From positions 1 to 64,000 of the forward strand of contig CBDULZ010000010.1 of the NCBI GenBank assembly GCA_965368185.1: 64,000 nucleotides of DNA, read 5' to 3'. The position numbers and the translations under genes were made by a program. Within the stretch, counting starts at the first letter, position 1, and each line of letters begins with the position of its first letter. The notes below the pieces were generated by a model. The model was not told the DNA's origin and did not search any database. It saw nothing but the letters and a program-made list of their open reading frames with translations. This document shows positions 7,953-17,674 of this stretch, piece after piece. The DNA is from Kriegella sp965368185 (GTDB taxonomy: Bacteria; Bacteroidota; Bacteroidia; Flavobacteriales; Flavobacteriaceae).

Positions 7953-10900
7953 ATGAAGACAAAACTGAATGGACTTTTAGCGCTATTCCTAGCGTTAGTT
8001 GTGCAGATTACTTTTGCGCAGGAAAAAACAATTTCGGGTACAGTTACAGATCAAGACGGTTTACCCCTCCCTGGGGTGAATATCGTTGTAATGGGAACCA
8101 CTAATGGCACCCAAACCGATTTTGACGGTAAGTATTCGATTACCGGCGATGTTGACCAAGTACTACTATTCTCCTTTCTTGGACAAAAAGATGTTCGACG
8201 AACCATTGGAGCGAGCACCACGGTCAACATTCAAATGGAAGAGGATGCACAGGCTTTGGAAGAAGTCATCGTTACCGCCGTCGGTATTGAAAGGGAAAGT
8301 TCCTCGTTGGGATCTTCTACAACAACGCTTGACAACGAAGACCTTGTAAAAGGTTCCCAAAATAATTTGGCGGATGCGCTAAAAGGTAAAGTGGCTGGTG
8401 TCACGATATCCAATGCATCTACAGATCCAGGGGCTTCCTCAGGGGTCATAATTAGGGGTTTCAGTTCGTTAAGTGGATCCAATCAGCCACTATACGTAAT
8501 TGATGGTGTTCCTTTAAACAATTCATCCACCTTCGATAATAGTTTAAATGGCGGCTATGATTTTGGAAGAGGTTCGGGAGATGTAAACCCTGAAGACATA
8601 GAATCAATTACAGTTCTTAAGGGTGCTTCAGGTACGGCTCTTTATGGCTCAAGGGCAGCAAACGGCGCAATAATCATTACAACTAAAAAAGGAAAATCTT
8701 CAAAACTCACCCTTGAATTTTCCAATACCTCCAATTTTACCGATGTTCTAAGAGCACCAAAATATCAAGAAACTTTTGGCCAAGGATGGGATGGCGCTCA
8801 TTATTTAGGTGAAAACGGCTCATGGGGTCCACGTTTTGATGACAGCCTGATCTTATGGGGAAATGAAGTCGACAATTCACAAAAAATAAAACCTTACACC
8901 CTTCAGGAGGATCAGTTAAGAAATTTTTTTGACAACGGAACCTCATTCATAAATAATGTTGCCATTTCGGGTGGTAGCGGGGAGACGACTGGAAGGTTAT
9001 CTTTTTCCAATTCGAATATTGACGGTGTTTACCCTACAGAGGTAGATTCGTACGAGCGTAACACCATTGCTTTGTCTTTAAATTCAAAGGTCGACTTTTT
9101 GACTTTCGGAGGTACCGTCAACTATGTTAGTTCGTTGGGAAGCGGGGTTATTACAGGCCAAGGATTGAGCGTTCTTAATAATTTGATGCAGATACCTACC
9201 GACATTGACATCACGGAATTTAAAGATTACAAGAACGATCCGTTTAACAATGTCTCAAATTACTATACACCCTATGGCGTAACAAATCCTTATTTTACGT
9301 TAAATGAAGATGGCGCCGATTATGGTAAAGAACGTGTCTATGGTTCATTCAATGTGGTGGCCGATTTGAATGATTGGTCGAATATCAGCTATAGATTCGG
9401 GCTTGACTCGGCTAGCGAAAATATAAAACTTTGGAGGGCAATCGTTGATGCCGATCCAGGCAGCCCAAATGACGGATCCAGCACTGAGCAACCAGGTTCT
9501 TATGCGGAAATCGCCAACATAGAAAAGCAGATTAACCATGACCTTTTCTATAATTTGGATTTGGATATCAATGAGAAATTAAACGTTCAATCTAATTTTG
9601 GACTAAACTATAATGATAGATACAATTCAGGTATAATTGCCTCCGTATCTACTCAAGACATTCCGGGGTTTTATGGTTTTTCCAACTCTGCCAGTACACC
9701 GGCTGTTACTTCTACCATTACAAAGCGACGACTGATTGGCCTTCTAAACAGTACCACGGTTTCGTTTAACGATATGCTATACTTTACCGGTAACATACGA
9801 AATGATTGGTATTCGACATTACCTACTCAAAATAGGTCCATATTATATGGCGGAGTCAATACAAGTTGGGTATTCTCCAGAATGCTTCCTGGTATCGAGA
9901 ATGTTCTTAATTACGGAAAATTACGATTGGGATATGGCGAAACCGGTGTAGATACTGATGCCTATCAAATACTTCCTGTTTTTGTGGCAGGAAATACTGA
10001 CAACCAAGGGTTTAGAAATTTAGCATTCCCAAGTGGGGGGCTTAATGCATTCGAAGTAGGGAATCGAGCTGAAAATTCTAACCTTCAGCCAGAGCGAAGA
10101 AAGGAATTTGAGATAGGAACGAACTTGTCATTTTTCAAAAATAGAATTACGATTGATTTCACCTACTACGACGCAAAAGTAGAGAATCAAATTTTGAGTT
10201 TGCCCTTGGCGGCCTCTTCGGGCTTTACCAATCAGACTGCCAACATCGGTACCATATCGAACAAAGGTTACGAGGGGCTAATAGATTTGGCCATAATCAG
10301 AAACCCAGAAGGGTTCAATTGGAACGCCTCTTTAAATTATTCTACCAACGATGCTATTTTAGAGAAATTGGATGATAGAATAGACCAAGTAGATTTGGGG
10401 GGTCTTAGCACTACTTCGCTTATAGCGAGAGAGGGGGAACCACTTGCATTATTAGAGGGAAGTGTTCCTGAAACGGATCCACAAGGAAATATCGTGGTCG
10501 ATAACAATGGGGTACCCATTGCAGACCCTACGAAAGAGGTTTATGGAAACACGCAATACGATTATACCCTTGGGGTAAGCAGTGATTTTTCTTTTAAAGG
10601 AATAACTTTTGGCTTTACCGTAGATTCTAGACAAGGTGGGTTGATGTTCTCTAGAACGGCCGATATCACTAGATTTACCGGGAATTCCATTACCACCACT
10701 GAAAATGATAGACAGCCTTGGGTCGTACCCAATTCAGTAGTCAAAATTACTGACGAGGTGACCGGTGAGGCGACCTATGAAGAAAATACAACACCCATCG
10801 ACACAGAGCATATGGACGATTATTACAGGGCCACGGCCAACGATAGATCAACTGTAATCGACAAGTCCTTTGTGAAATTAAGAGAGGTCACTTTGGGTTA

Positions 10901-11114
10901 TACGCTACCAAGTTCAATAATAGATAACACCCCTTTTAGTAGTATCTCTTTTACCCTAATTGGAAGAAATCTTTTTCTTTGGACACCGGCAAGTAACCAG
11001 TATATCGACCCGGAAGTTTCAACATTTGGAACTGATTTACGTAGTACATTCGGGGAATTTAGTGCAAACCCAAGTACACGAAGTTTAGGGCTTACAGTTA
11101 AGGCCAAGTTTTAA
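7953..11114 (+). CDS. SusC/RagA-family TonB-linked outer-membrane transporter (second copy)
   Basis: This 1053-residue SusC paralogue has a signal peptide (about 1-22), a CarboxypepD_reg-like domain with DGLPLPGVNIVVMGTT, a TonB box EEVIVTAVG at about 103-111, and a plug with YVIDGVP (181-187), NPEDIESITVLKG (212-224) and YGSRAANG (231-238). A long beta-barrel ends in aromatic F. I chose ATG 7953 over the upstream in-frame TTG (7923) because ATG and leader align exactly with the first susC. The N-terminal 110 residues are highly similar to the copy at 1688 but the plug and barrel differ, so the transported ligand probably differs. SusD lies 34 nt downstream. Confidence 0.95.
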   Translation: MKTKLNGLLALFLALVVQITFAQEKTISGTVTDQDGLPLPGVNIVVMGTTNGTQTDFDGKYSITGDVDQVLLFSFLGQKDVRRTIGASTTVNIQMEEDAQALEEVIVTAVGIERESSSLGSSTTTLDNEDLVKGSQNNLADALKGKVAGVTISNASTDPGASSGVIIRGFSSLSGSNQPLYVIDGVPLNNSSTFDNSLNGGYDFGRGSGDVNPEDIESITVLKGASGTALYGSRAANGAIIITTKKGKSSKLTLEFSNTSNFTDVLRAPKYQETFGQGWDGAHYLGENGSWGPRFDDSLILWGNEVDNSQKIKPYTLQEDQLRNFFDNGTSFINNVAISGGSGETTGRLSFSNSNIDGVYPTEVDSYERNTIALSLNSKVDFLTFGGTVNYVSSLGSGVITGQGLSVLNNLMQIPTDIDITEFKDYKNDPFNNVSNYYTPYGVTNPYFTLNEDGADYGKERVYGSFNVVADLNDWSNISYRFGLDSASENIKLWRAIVDADPGSPNDGSSTEQPGSYAEIANIEKQINHDLFYNLDLDINEKLNVQSNFGLNYNDRYNSGIIASVSTQDIPGFYGFSNSASTPAVTSTITKRRLIGLLNSTTVSFNDMLYFTGNIRNDWYSTLPTQNRSILYGGVNTSWVFSRMLPGIENVLNYGKLRLGYGETGVDTDAYQILPVFVAGNTDNQGFRNLAFPSGGLNAFEVGNRAENSNLQPERRKEFEIGTNLSFFKNRITIDFTYYDAKVENQILSLPLAASSGFTNQTANIGTISNKGYEGLIDLAIIRNPEGFNWNASLNYSTNDAILEKLDDRIDQVDLGGLSTTSLIAREGEPLALLEGSVPETDPQGNIVVDNNGVPIADPTKEVYGNTQYDYTLGVSSDFSFKGITFGFTVDSRQGGLMFSRTADITRFTGNSITTTENDRQPWVVPNSVVKITDEVTGEATYEENTTPIDTEHMDDYYRATANDRSTVIDKSFVKLREVTLGYTLPSSIIDNTPFSSISFTLIGRNLFLWTPASNQYIDPEVSTFGTDLRSTFGEFSANPSTRSLGLTVKAKF

Positions 11115-11148
11115 TAAAATCATCCATTGATTATAAAATATATAAAAA

Positions 11149-12606
11149 ATGAAAAAGATATTTAATCTATTATTTGTGTGTTTTGCATTTATCTCATGCA
11201 CAGGTGACCTTGAGATAAACACCGATCCAAATTCACCCCAAGCTGTTGAAAAAAGTTATGTGCTAACAGCGGCCGAGGGTTCTTTGGCTACGGTCTTGGG
11301 GGGAAACTTGACAAATCTGGGAGGCTTTTTTGCTCAGTATCATACGCAGGCACCCAGTGCTAGTCAATATTTAGACATTGATACTTATAATTTGAATACA
11401 ACTTATGCCGAAAGGATGTGGTCCGAAATTTATGCCGGTTGTCTCAATGATTTAAACTATGTAATTTCAGAGTCGAACGCCGATGGTGATACTGGTTCTT
11501 TTCTTATTGCCTCTCTTTTGAAAGTGTATACTTTTCAGGTTATGACCGATTTATTTGGAGCCATCCCCTATTCGGAAGCCCTCCAAGGTGAGGCAAATAT
11601 ATCGCCCAAATTGGATGCTGGGGAAGCAATCTATCCAGACTTGATCGCGACAATAGATGAAGCATTGAATATTTACAATGGCAATCCAGTACCATCAAGC
11701 GTTGGCAATCAAGATAATATTTACAATGCCGACATGGATAGCTGGATACAATTCGCCAATACCCTAAAGTTGAAGTTATATATGAGAATGTCATACACTT
11801 CATTAGCAAATGCTGCTGCAGTAAATGCATTACTGGCTCAGGATAATTTTATTGCAGAAGATGCTAACTTTAGTGCCTACGACGGGGAAATTGACAAGAG
11901 CAACCCTTTTTATGATGTTCAAATCGATAGGCTTGGTGATGTGAACAACGTGGCCAGCAACTCGTTGCTGTCATTCTATCAAGAAAACTCCGATCCAAGG
12001 ATAGAAGCTGTTTATAGACTTAACAACGAAGATTCTTTCAGAGGACTTGACCAAGGCAATAGAGGAGAATTTGCCAGTGAGCAGGCCAATGATTTTTCAC
12101 GACCGAATATAGCTGCTACAGCTCCCGTTTACCTATTTACAGTGGCCGAAAGCAATTTTTTACAAGCCGAGGCTCTAATTAGATATGCCTCCGGTGCGGG
12201 TGCCGCAGCAAAATATAACCAAGGAGTAATCAATTCCTTCACGACCTATGGTTTGGGTGCCGATGCCGCCGAAACACTTCTAGGTCCGGGCGCGGCATAC
12301 GAATTTGTCCCTGATGCCGATGTAGAAACTGCAATAAGACAGGTTATGGTTCAGAAATGGGCATCCCTAGCCTATCTAAACAGCATTGAAGCCTTTTTTG
12401 AATTAAAACGTACTAAATATCCTGAAACAGTTGCTTTAGGCAACCAAGATTATGCGCAAGGCAACCTCGTGGCATCGGTGAATTCCATTTTAACAGGAAC
12501 CCAAACGCCCAACACCATTTTCTATCCTGACAACGAAACCGAGAGGAACAACAATATTTCGCAGAAAGCTTCCATTCAAGAAAAAATATGGTGGGATCAG
12601 AAATAA
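11149..12606 (+). CDS. SusD/RagB-family nutrient-binding lipoprotein (second copy)
   Basis: This is a 485-residue lipoprotein with a lipobox ending FISC (C17). It has the SusD-like_2 pattern: DLEINTDPNSPQAV near the N-terminus, the FAQYHTQAPSASQY segment, and KVYTFQVMTDLFGAIPYSEAL, which parallels YHVLVDTFGDVPFTEAL in the first SusD. It is the surface lid of the SusC encoded 34 nt upstream. Two small lipoprotein genes follow with gaps of 34 and 12 nt, so the operon has four genes: susC, susD, a DUF5011-like protein and a lipid-binding-like protein. The substrate is unknown. Confidence 0.93.
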   Translation: MKKIFNLLFVCFAFISCTGDLEINTDPNSPQAVEKSYVLTAAEGSLATVLGGNLTNLGGFFAQYHTQAPSASQYLDIDTYNLNTTYAERMWSEIYAGCLNDLNYVISESNADGDTGSFLIASLLKVYTFQVMTDLFGAIPYSEALQGEANISPKLDAGEAIYPDLIATIDEALNIYNGNPVPSSVGNQDNIYNADMDSWIQFANTLKLKLYMRMSYTSLANAAAVNALLAQDNFIAEDANFSAYDGEIDKSNPFYDVQIDRLGDVNNVASNSLLSFYQENSDPRIEAVYRLNNEDSFRGLDQGNRGEFASEQANDFSRPNIAATAPVYLFTVAESNFLQAEALIRYASGAGAAAKYNQGVINSFTTYGLGADAAETLLGPGAAYEFVPDADVETAIRQVMVQKWASLAYLNSIEAFFELKRTKYPETVALGNQDYAQGNLVASVNSILTGTQTPNTIFYPDNETERNNNISQKASIQEKIWWDQK

Positions 12607-12640
12607 TAGTTTATAACACAGTGGACATTTAAAAAAGATA

Positions 12641-13297
12641 ATGATGATACAAATTAAAAACATATATAAATTATTTTCGGTGGTTGCCATCTTTGGCCTA
12701 CTGGGATCATGCTCGGAAGAAAGGCCTATCGAATCGAAGGTTACTTTCTTCCCAACATTTGAAGTAAACGGTGCTGAGTATCTTTTGGTGCAATCAGGCG
12801 TTGCCTTTAATGACCCTGGTGTGGTTGCTAAATCAGGTGATTCAGAATTACCTGTGTCCAAAACAGGAACAGTAGACACCAATCAACCCGGAGTATATAA
12901 ATTGTCGTACTCCGCGACCAACAGCGATGGTTTTGATGCATCTACAGATCGCTATGTAATTGTCTCCGATGACCCTGACCTCATTATAAATAGTGATTTA
13001 AGTGGAAGTTATACGAGAGATAGCAACCCAGCACACGTGATGACATTATCGAAAATAACGGATGGCGTTTACCAGGCCGATGATATCTTACCGACCAATG
13101 GTATCCGAGCAATTATATTTCAGTATTCAAGTACGAAATTGGTAATTCCTTTGCAATCAAGTAATTTCGGTAATATTATTGCCGATGAAGCCAATGACGC
13201 GGAAACCTCGGGCACTCTAATAGATGGGACAGATATTACACTACAAACAAGAATTGGTGGTTTCGGTGTCTTTACTCGTAATTTCCTTAAAAACTAA
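12641..13297 (+). CDS. Surface lipoprotein with DUF5011/BT_2262-like Ig domain
   Basis: The product has 218 residues, with a lipoprotein signal ending LLGSC (C24). ATG at 12644 is an equally possible start. Residues about 40-112 form an immunoglobulin-like beta domain of the DUF5011/HYR type, recognisable by the NDPGV, TGTVDTNQPGVYKLSYSAT and YVIV strands. Proteins of this kind are frequent third genes of SusCD operons and are thought to be surface glycan- or ligand-binding proteins. The C-terminal half is of unknown fold. Function is inferred from context. Confidence 0.75.
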   Translation: MMIQIKNIYKLFSVVAIFGLLGSCSEERPIESKVTFFPTFEVNGAEYLLVQSGVAFNDPGVVAKSGDSELPVSKTGTVDTNQPGVYKLSYSATNSDGFDASTDRYVIVSDDPDLIINSDLSGSYTRDSNPAHVMTLSKITDGVYQADDILPTNGIRAIIFQYSSTKLVIPLQSSNFGNIIADEANDAETSGTLIDGTDITLQTRIGGFGVFTRNFLKN

Positions 13298-13309
13298 ATT
13301 TACAGACAA

Positions 13310-13810
13310 ATGAAAAAAAATATAATTTATATAGCCCTGTCAGTATTTTCCGTTATGGCCCTATTATCTTGCGATGATAAGGAAGGATACTCGGATATTG
13401 ACCTTTTTGAAACTAAAACAAAAAATGTTTCTGGTGACTGGTTTGTTCAAACCTTTGTAGATGGCGAAATGGTTATTGATTACGAGTCTATCACTACATC
13501 CAATACCGCTAGCGATTCGGAAACCGAATTTCTGATACAAGATCATGGCCACATATGGACATTTATTGTCAAAAGCCCCGTAGACGTATCGGCACTTACT
13601 TTCTCGGGGGACGCCCTACCTAGCAAAGTTGATGACTACGAAATAACAGTCTCCATCTCAAATGGAGTTATTGTGAAAGACGGAGGAACAAGTTCTTCTG
13701 GAAGAACGACGGATAGCATTTCTTTTGATGCCGAATTTTCAGATGATCCAGGAACCATATATCATATTGAAGGATATAGAAGAACTGGGTTTTTAGAAGA
13801 CGAACATTAA
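13310..13810 (+). CDS. Small lipoprotein, possible lipid-binding (calycin-like) family
   Basis: The product has 166 residues with a lipobox ending ALLSC (C21). The mature part is rich in beta-strand (NVSGDWFVQTFVDGE, HIWTFIVKSP, YEITVSISNGVIVKDGG, YHIEGYRRTGF). It resembles the Bacteroidota putative lipid-binding family found at the ends of SusCD operons. That family link is from memory of the pattern and is tentative. The gene starts 12 nt after the preceding lipoprotein and is followed by a strong terminator, so it ends the operon. Confidence 0.65.
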   Translation: MKKNIIYIALSVFSVMALLSCDDKEGYSDIDLFETKTKNVSGDWFVQTFVDGEMVIDYESITTSNTASDSETEFLIQDHGHIWTFIVKSPVDVSALTFSGDALPSKVDDYEITVSISNGVIVKDGGTSSSGRTTDSISFDAEFSDDPGTIYHIEGYRRTGFLEDEH

Positions 13811-13836
13811 AAAGTAGCTTGAAGCCGATTACATCT

Positions 13837-13866
13837 TAAAACCACCTCGATCGAGGTGGTTTTTTA
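13837..13866 (+). terminator. Rho-independent terminator of the second SusCD operon
   Basis: AAAACCACCTCGA directly followed by TCGAGGTGGTTTT is a perfect inverted repeat (13837-13862) running into a T-run. It ends the four-gene SusCD operon and lies only 2 nt upstream of the rlmB -7 box. Confidence 0.9.
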
Positions 13867-13868
13867 TA

Positions 13869-13876
13869 TACCTTTG
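13869..13876 (+). promoter_or_regulatory. -7 box of the rlmB promoter
   Basis: TACCTTTG matches the Bacteroidota -7 consensus TAnnTTTG exactly and ends 5 nt before the rlmB ATG. Transcription would start at or next to the ATG, giving a leaderless or nearly leaderless mRNA. The -33 region would lie inside the preceding terminator and no TTTG is visible there. Confidence 0.55.
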
Positions 13877-13881
13877 TCTTC

Positions 13882-14631
13882 ATGCAAAAAACAACCCAAA
13901 TCTACGGTATAAGGGCCATCATTGAAGCAGTCAATGCAGGAGAGCCCATTGACAAAGTCTTTATTCAAAAAGGACTAAAGGGCGATCTATTTAAAGAACT
14001 TGAGGGCATACTTCGCAAAAAAGGCATCAATACCTCTTACGTTCCCATTGAGAAATTGAATCGGTTGACCCAGAACAACCATCAAGGGGTCGTTGCCAAT
14101 ATATCTCCCATTAGCTTTTTTAGTCTTGAGGAATTGGTAGAAAATGTTTCTACTAAAAAGAAACTTCCGCTATTTCTTCTTCTTGACCAGCTTTCTGACG
14201 TTCGAAACTTCGGTGCCATTATTCGTACCGCCGAATGTACCGGAGTCGATGGCATCATAATTCAAAAAAAAGGTGCCGCACCGGTAACCGCCGACACTAT
14301 AAAAACATCGGCAGGCGCCGCTTTTAAAGTTCCAATTGCAAAAGTCGACCATATCAAGGATGCAGTTTTTTACTTACAGGCATCCGACATTCAGGTGATT
14401 GCGGCAACTGAAAAAACAAATGACATAATATATGATATTCCTTTTGATAGGCCATGTGCTATAATCATGGGGTCGGAAGACAGGGGTATATCACCTTCTA
14501 TTCTTAAGGTAGCAGATCATAAAGCAAAGCTTCCCTTGCTCGGCGATATCGAATCTTTGAACGTCTCGGTAGCCTGTGGCGTATTCTTATACGAAGTAGT
14601 ACGGCAGCGTACGATGCATTTTAAGCAGTGA
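13882..14631 (+). CDS. rlmB: 23S rRNA (guanosine-2'-O)-methyltransferase RlmB, TrmH family
   Basis: This 249-residue SPOUT methyltransferase has an N-terminal substrate-binding domain (IYGIRAIIEAVNAG) and a C-terminal knotted domain. Conserved motifs are LDQLSDVRNFGAIIRTAEC, the IIMGSEDRGI loop and the LNVSVACGV end motif. The E. coli enzyme methylates the 2'-O of G2251 in the 23S P loop using S-adenosylmethionine. The gene stands alone between a terminator and a large T9SS cargo gene. Other TrmH-family specificities cannot be fully excluded. Confidence 0.93.
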   Translation: MQKTTQIYGIRAIIEAVNAGEPIDKVFIQKGLKGDLFKELEGILRKKGINTSYVPIEKLNRLTQNNHQGVVANISPISFFSLEELVENVSTKKKLPLFLLLDQLSDVRNFGAIIRTAECTGVDGIIIQKKGAAPVTADTIKTSAGAAFKVPIAKVDHIKDAVFYLQASDIQVIAATEKTNDIIYDIPFDRPCAIIMGSEDRGISPSILKVADHKAKLPLLGDIESLNVSVACGVFLYEVVRQRTMHFKQ

Positions 14632-14893
14632 AAGGGCTATTACGGCTAATTTAAACATCCTTTTCGGCCGTTTTATTGCGGCTTGTAGCCCTCCGTCACC
14701 TGCAATTTAGTACGTTCAAATGTTCTTAATCCTAATGAAGTATTCTATTTCATTAATGGCTTGGTAATTCTCGACAACAAATGAAAGTTGGGCACAAGTA
14801 CTGAAGTGGCAATCGACCAATACGTATGATAGCATCTCTTTGGGGTATAAAGTATAATATTATTTGATTAAATTTGATAATTATGCTGATATC

Positions 14894-17635
14894 ATGGCAA
14901 ATGACGGGTGCATTTCACGGTTTCTTGTAAGTATTGCGGTTCTTTTCTTCGTATACAACCTCAGTGCCCAGAGGGAAGCAGCGATATGGTATTTTGGAAA
15001 CGAGGCCGGGCTCGATTTTAACAGTGGCATACCTATACCCCTTCTTAATGGAAGATTAAAAACACATGAGGGTTGCTCTAGCATCGCTGACCGGAACGGT
15101 AATCTGCTCTTTTATACAGATGGCCTAACGGTTTGGGACAAGGCTCATCGCATTATGCCGAACGGCACCGGGTTATTGGGCCATGAGTCGAGCACACAGT
15201 CGGCCATCGTCGTTCCCAGATCAGGAAGTAATAATACCCAATATTACATTTTTACTACAGATGACCCAGATCCCGAGGAACCCACCAATCACGGACTTAA
15301 TTATACCCTGGTAGACCTCACCCTGAACAATGGTTTTGGGGATGTGGTTTCAAGTGAGAAAAATATACACCTCATTACTTATGATACTACCGACCAATTA
15401 CAAAGACGGTTTAAATGTTCCGAAAAAATAACTGCGGTACAGCATAATGATGAATCTTCCATTTGGGTCATTACCCATTTTATTGATACATTTTTTGCAT
15501 TTGAAGTCGATGACAACGGGGTAAATCCAACGCCTGTTACCAGTTCGACGAACACCCTTGTCCATGTGGGCGGCTACAAACAGAATGCGATAGGATATCT
15601 CAAAGCTTCCCCTGATGGGAAAAAACTCGGTGTTGCCCATAGTCAAACCAGCTTTTCGGAAGTTACAGGACCAAAAACCACCAACAAACAAACCGGAAAG
15701 GTTTTACTGTACGATTTTAATACCGAGACGGGACAAGTTACCAACGAGCTTCTACTGGCAGAGCGACTCATTCCCTATGGACTCGAATTTTCCGAAAAAG
15801 CCAGCAAACTTTACACTACGGTAAACATTTATGCCGAAAACGGCACCCCCTATGGGAGTAGTCTGTTTCAATTTGACCTTACTGCTGGGAACATTGCCGC
15901 TTCCGAGGAGGAAATTTATACCTCTGGAACTGTGGCCGGTGCTCTACAATTGGCTGTAGACGGAAAAATATACAGGGCAGGCTATCCTGTCAATGGTTCG
16001 GGAACGCGTTTGTCTGTCATACATAATCCGGAAGCAAAAGGCACGGCCTGCAATTATGAAACCAACGCCATCTACTTGGGAGGAAATTTTGCCGAACTTG
16101 GTCTTCCCCCATTTGTGCAGTCGTTTTTCGTTTTCAAGTTCGAGTACCATAATGTTTGCCTTGGTGACGATACCGAGTTTATCATCACAGGGGATGCTCC
16201 CTTTGAATCTGTTCTTTGGGATTTTGGTGACGGCCATACATCAACTGACGAAAGTCCTCTTCATAGGTATGCTTCACCAGGAGAGTATATGGTGAGCCTT
16301 ACGAAATATAATAATGGAAACGCCTCCGAACCCTTGACCAAGCAAGTTACCATTTATGATACACCAAGCGTTCCCACAGACTTGGTAGAATACTATCAAT
16401 GTACCGAAACAGAAAATAGTGAGGGTATTGGGGATTTCAATTTGCAATTGATTAACTCAACAGTCAGTTTTGATACCGACCAAATCATCAATGTCTTTTA
16501 TTACAACGACATGGAGACCGCCGAGGATGATACTACCAATACGAATGCACTGCCCAATCGATATACGAATTCGGTGGAAGATGAAATTCTGGTCGCAAAA
16601 GTGTACAATCCCATAAGCCAATGCCACAGTTTTGCCAGGGTTCAACTTAAAATCAGGGAAGCGGTCGCAATTCAGGTCCCTCCATTGAGCGGATGTGATA
16701 TAGGTGGCGGACTCGGGCAGTTCGACCTACTTTATTATAAGGGCTTAGTTTTAGAGCAATTTGAATTGCCCATTGATAGTTCCATTCGGTTCTACCTCGA
16801 CCGGGACGATGCCTTGAGCGGTGCAGAAAACTATCTTCCCGACGATTTCATTTCCCCGTCGACCACATTATATATTAGAATAGACCAAGAAAGTATATGC
16901 TACGGCATAGGCCAGTTCAATCTGACCATTGAAATGTTTGAGTTGCCCTCCCCTGATGAAGTTCTATTATGCAGCTCCAACGGTTCCGATTCCGTAATTC
17001 TCACAGCCGGTATTGGGGGTGGTATAGCACCTACGTATGCGTATGCCTGGTCTACCGGTGAAACATCGGCGGCGATAACCGTTATGACACCGGGATCATA
17101 TTCAGTGAACATAACAAACAATGCCGGTTGCGTAACTCAACAAACCATTGAGGTCGTAGCGGTGGAGCCCCCCAAGATTAAAAATGTAAGCATTTCCAAC
17201 GACAGGGTAAGGATAATTACCCAGACCCATGGCGACTACGAATACGCCATTGACCACATTGAAGGCCCCTACCAAGATAACAATGTTTTTACCGGGCTAT
17301 CATCTGGAATTAAAACGGTATTTGTGCGCGATAAAAATAATTGTGGCGTGGCCTCCCAGGAAATTACGGTGATAGCCTATCCACGTTTTTTTTCCCCAAA
17401 TGGCGATAGCGTTAATGACGAATGGCACATTCAAGAAATAGCCAGGCAATTTAATTTGCGATCTCCCGTATATATTTTTGATCGGTTCGGCACCCTTTTG
17501 GCACAAGTCGACCCCTTAACCTCGGGTTGGGACGGCACCTATAATGGAAGGCCATTGGCATCAGCCGACTACTGGTTTCGTGTAACCCTTACAGACGGAA
17601 AAGAATTGACAGGCCATTTTTCTCTGAAACGATAA
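14894..17635 (+). CDS. T9SS type B sorted surface protein with PKD domain
   Basis: With the ATG at 14894 the product has 913 residues and a signal peptide to about A25 (NLSAQ). An in-frame TTG at 14864 would add ten residues before the signal and is rejected. The region 27-400 begins AIWYFGNEAGLDF and may form a propeller (inferred). At about 430-500 a PKD domain shows SVLWDFGDGHTS. The last 85 residues (YPRFFSPNGDSVNDEW to FSLKR) are a gliding-motility-associated CHU_C domain, the type B signal for the type IX secretion system. The protein is therefore secreted across the outer membrane, probably as an adhesin-like or filament-associated cargo. No T9SS machinery genes are nearby. Confidence 0.85.
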   Translation: MANDGCISRFLVSIAVLFFVYNLSAQREAAIWYFGNEAGLDFNSGIPIPLLNGRLKTHEGCSSIADRNGNLLFYTDGLTVWDKAHRIMPNGTGLLGHESSTQSAIVVPRSGSNNTQYYIFTTDDPDPEEPTNHGLNYTLVDLTLNNGFGDVVSSEKNIHLITYDTTDQLQRRFKCSEKITAVQHNDESSIWVITHFIDTFFAFEVDDNGVNPTPVTSSTNTLVHVGGYKQNAIGYLKASPDGKKLGVAHSQTSFSEVTGPKTTNKQTGKVLLYDFNTETGQVTNELLLAERLIPYGLEFSEKASKLYTTVNIYAENGTPYGSSLFQFDLTAGNIAASEEEIYTSGTVAGALQLAVDGKIYRAGYPVNGSGTRLSVIHNPEAKGTACNYETNAIYLGGNFAELGLPPFVQSFFVFKFEYHNVCLGDDTEFIITGDAPFESVLWDFGDGHTSTDESPLHRYASPGEYMVSLTKYNNGNASEPLTKQVTIYDTPSVPTDLVEYYQCTETENSEGIGDFNLQLINSTVSFDTDQIINVFYYNDMETAEDDTTNTNALPNRYTNSVEDEILVAKVYNPISQCHSFARVQLKIREAVAIQVPPLSGCDIGGGLGQFDLLYYKGLVLEQFELPIDSSIRFYLDRDDALSGAENYLPDDFISPSTTLYIRIDQESICYGIGQFNLTIEMFELPSPDEVLLCSSNGSDSVILTAGIGGGIAPTYAYAWSTGETSAAITVMTPGSYSVNITNNAGCVTQQTIEVVAVEPPKIKNVSISNDRVRIITQTHGDYEYAIDHIEGPYQDNNVFTGLSSGIKTVFVRDKNNCGVASQEITVIAYPRFFSPNGDSVNDEWHIQEIARQFNLRSPVYIFDRFGTLLAQVDPLTSGWDGTYNGRPLASADYWFRVTLTDGKELTGHFSLKR

Positions 17636-17674
17636 AATTTTTAACATCCAAAGTAGAACCTAAAATAGTTACCT

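Noticed and set aside
14633..14692. AGGGCTA/TAGCCCT pair after rlmB as a terminator
   Set aside because: The arms are 46 nt apart and are not followed by a T-run.
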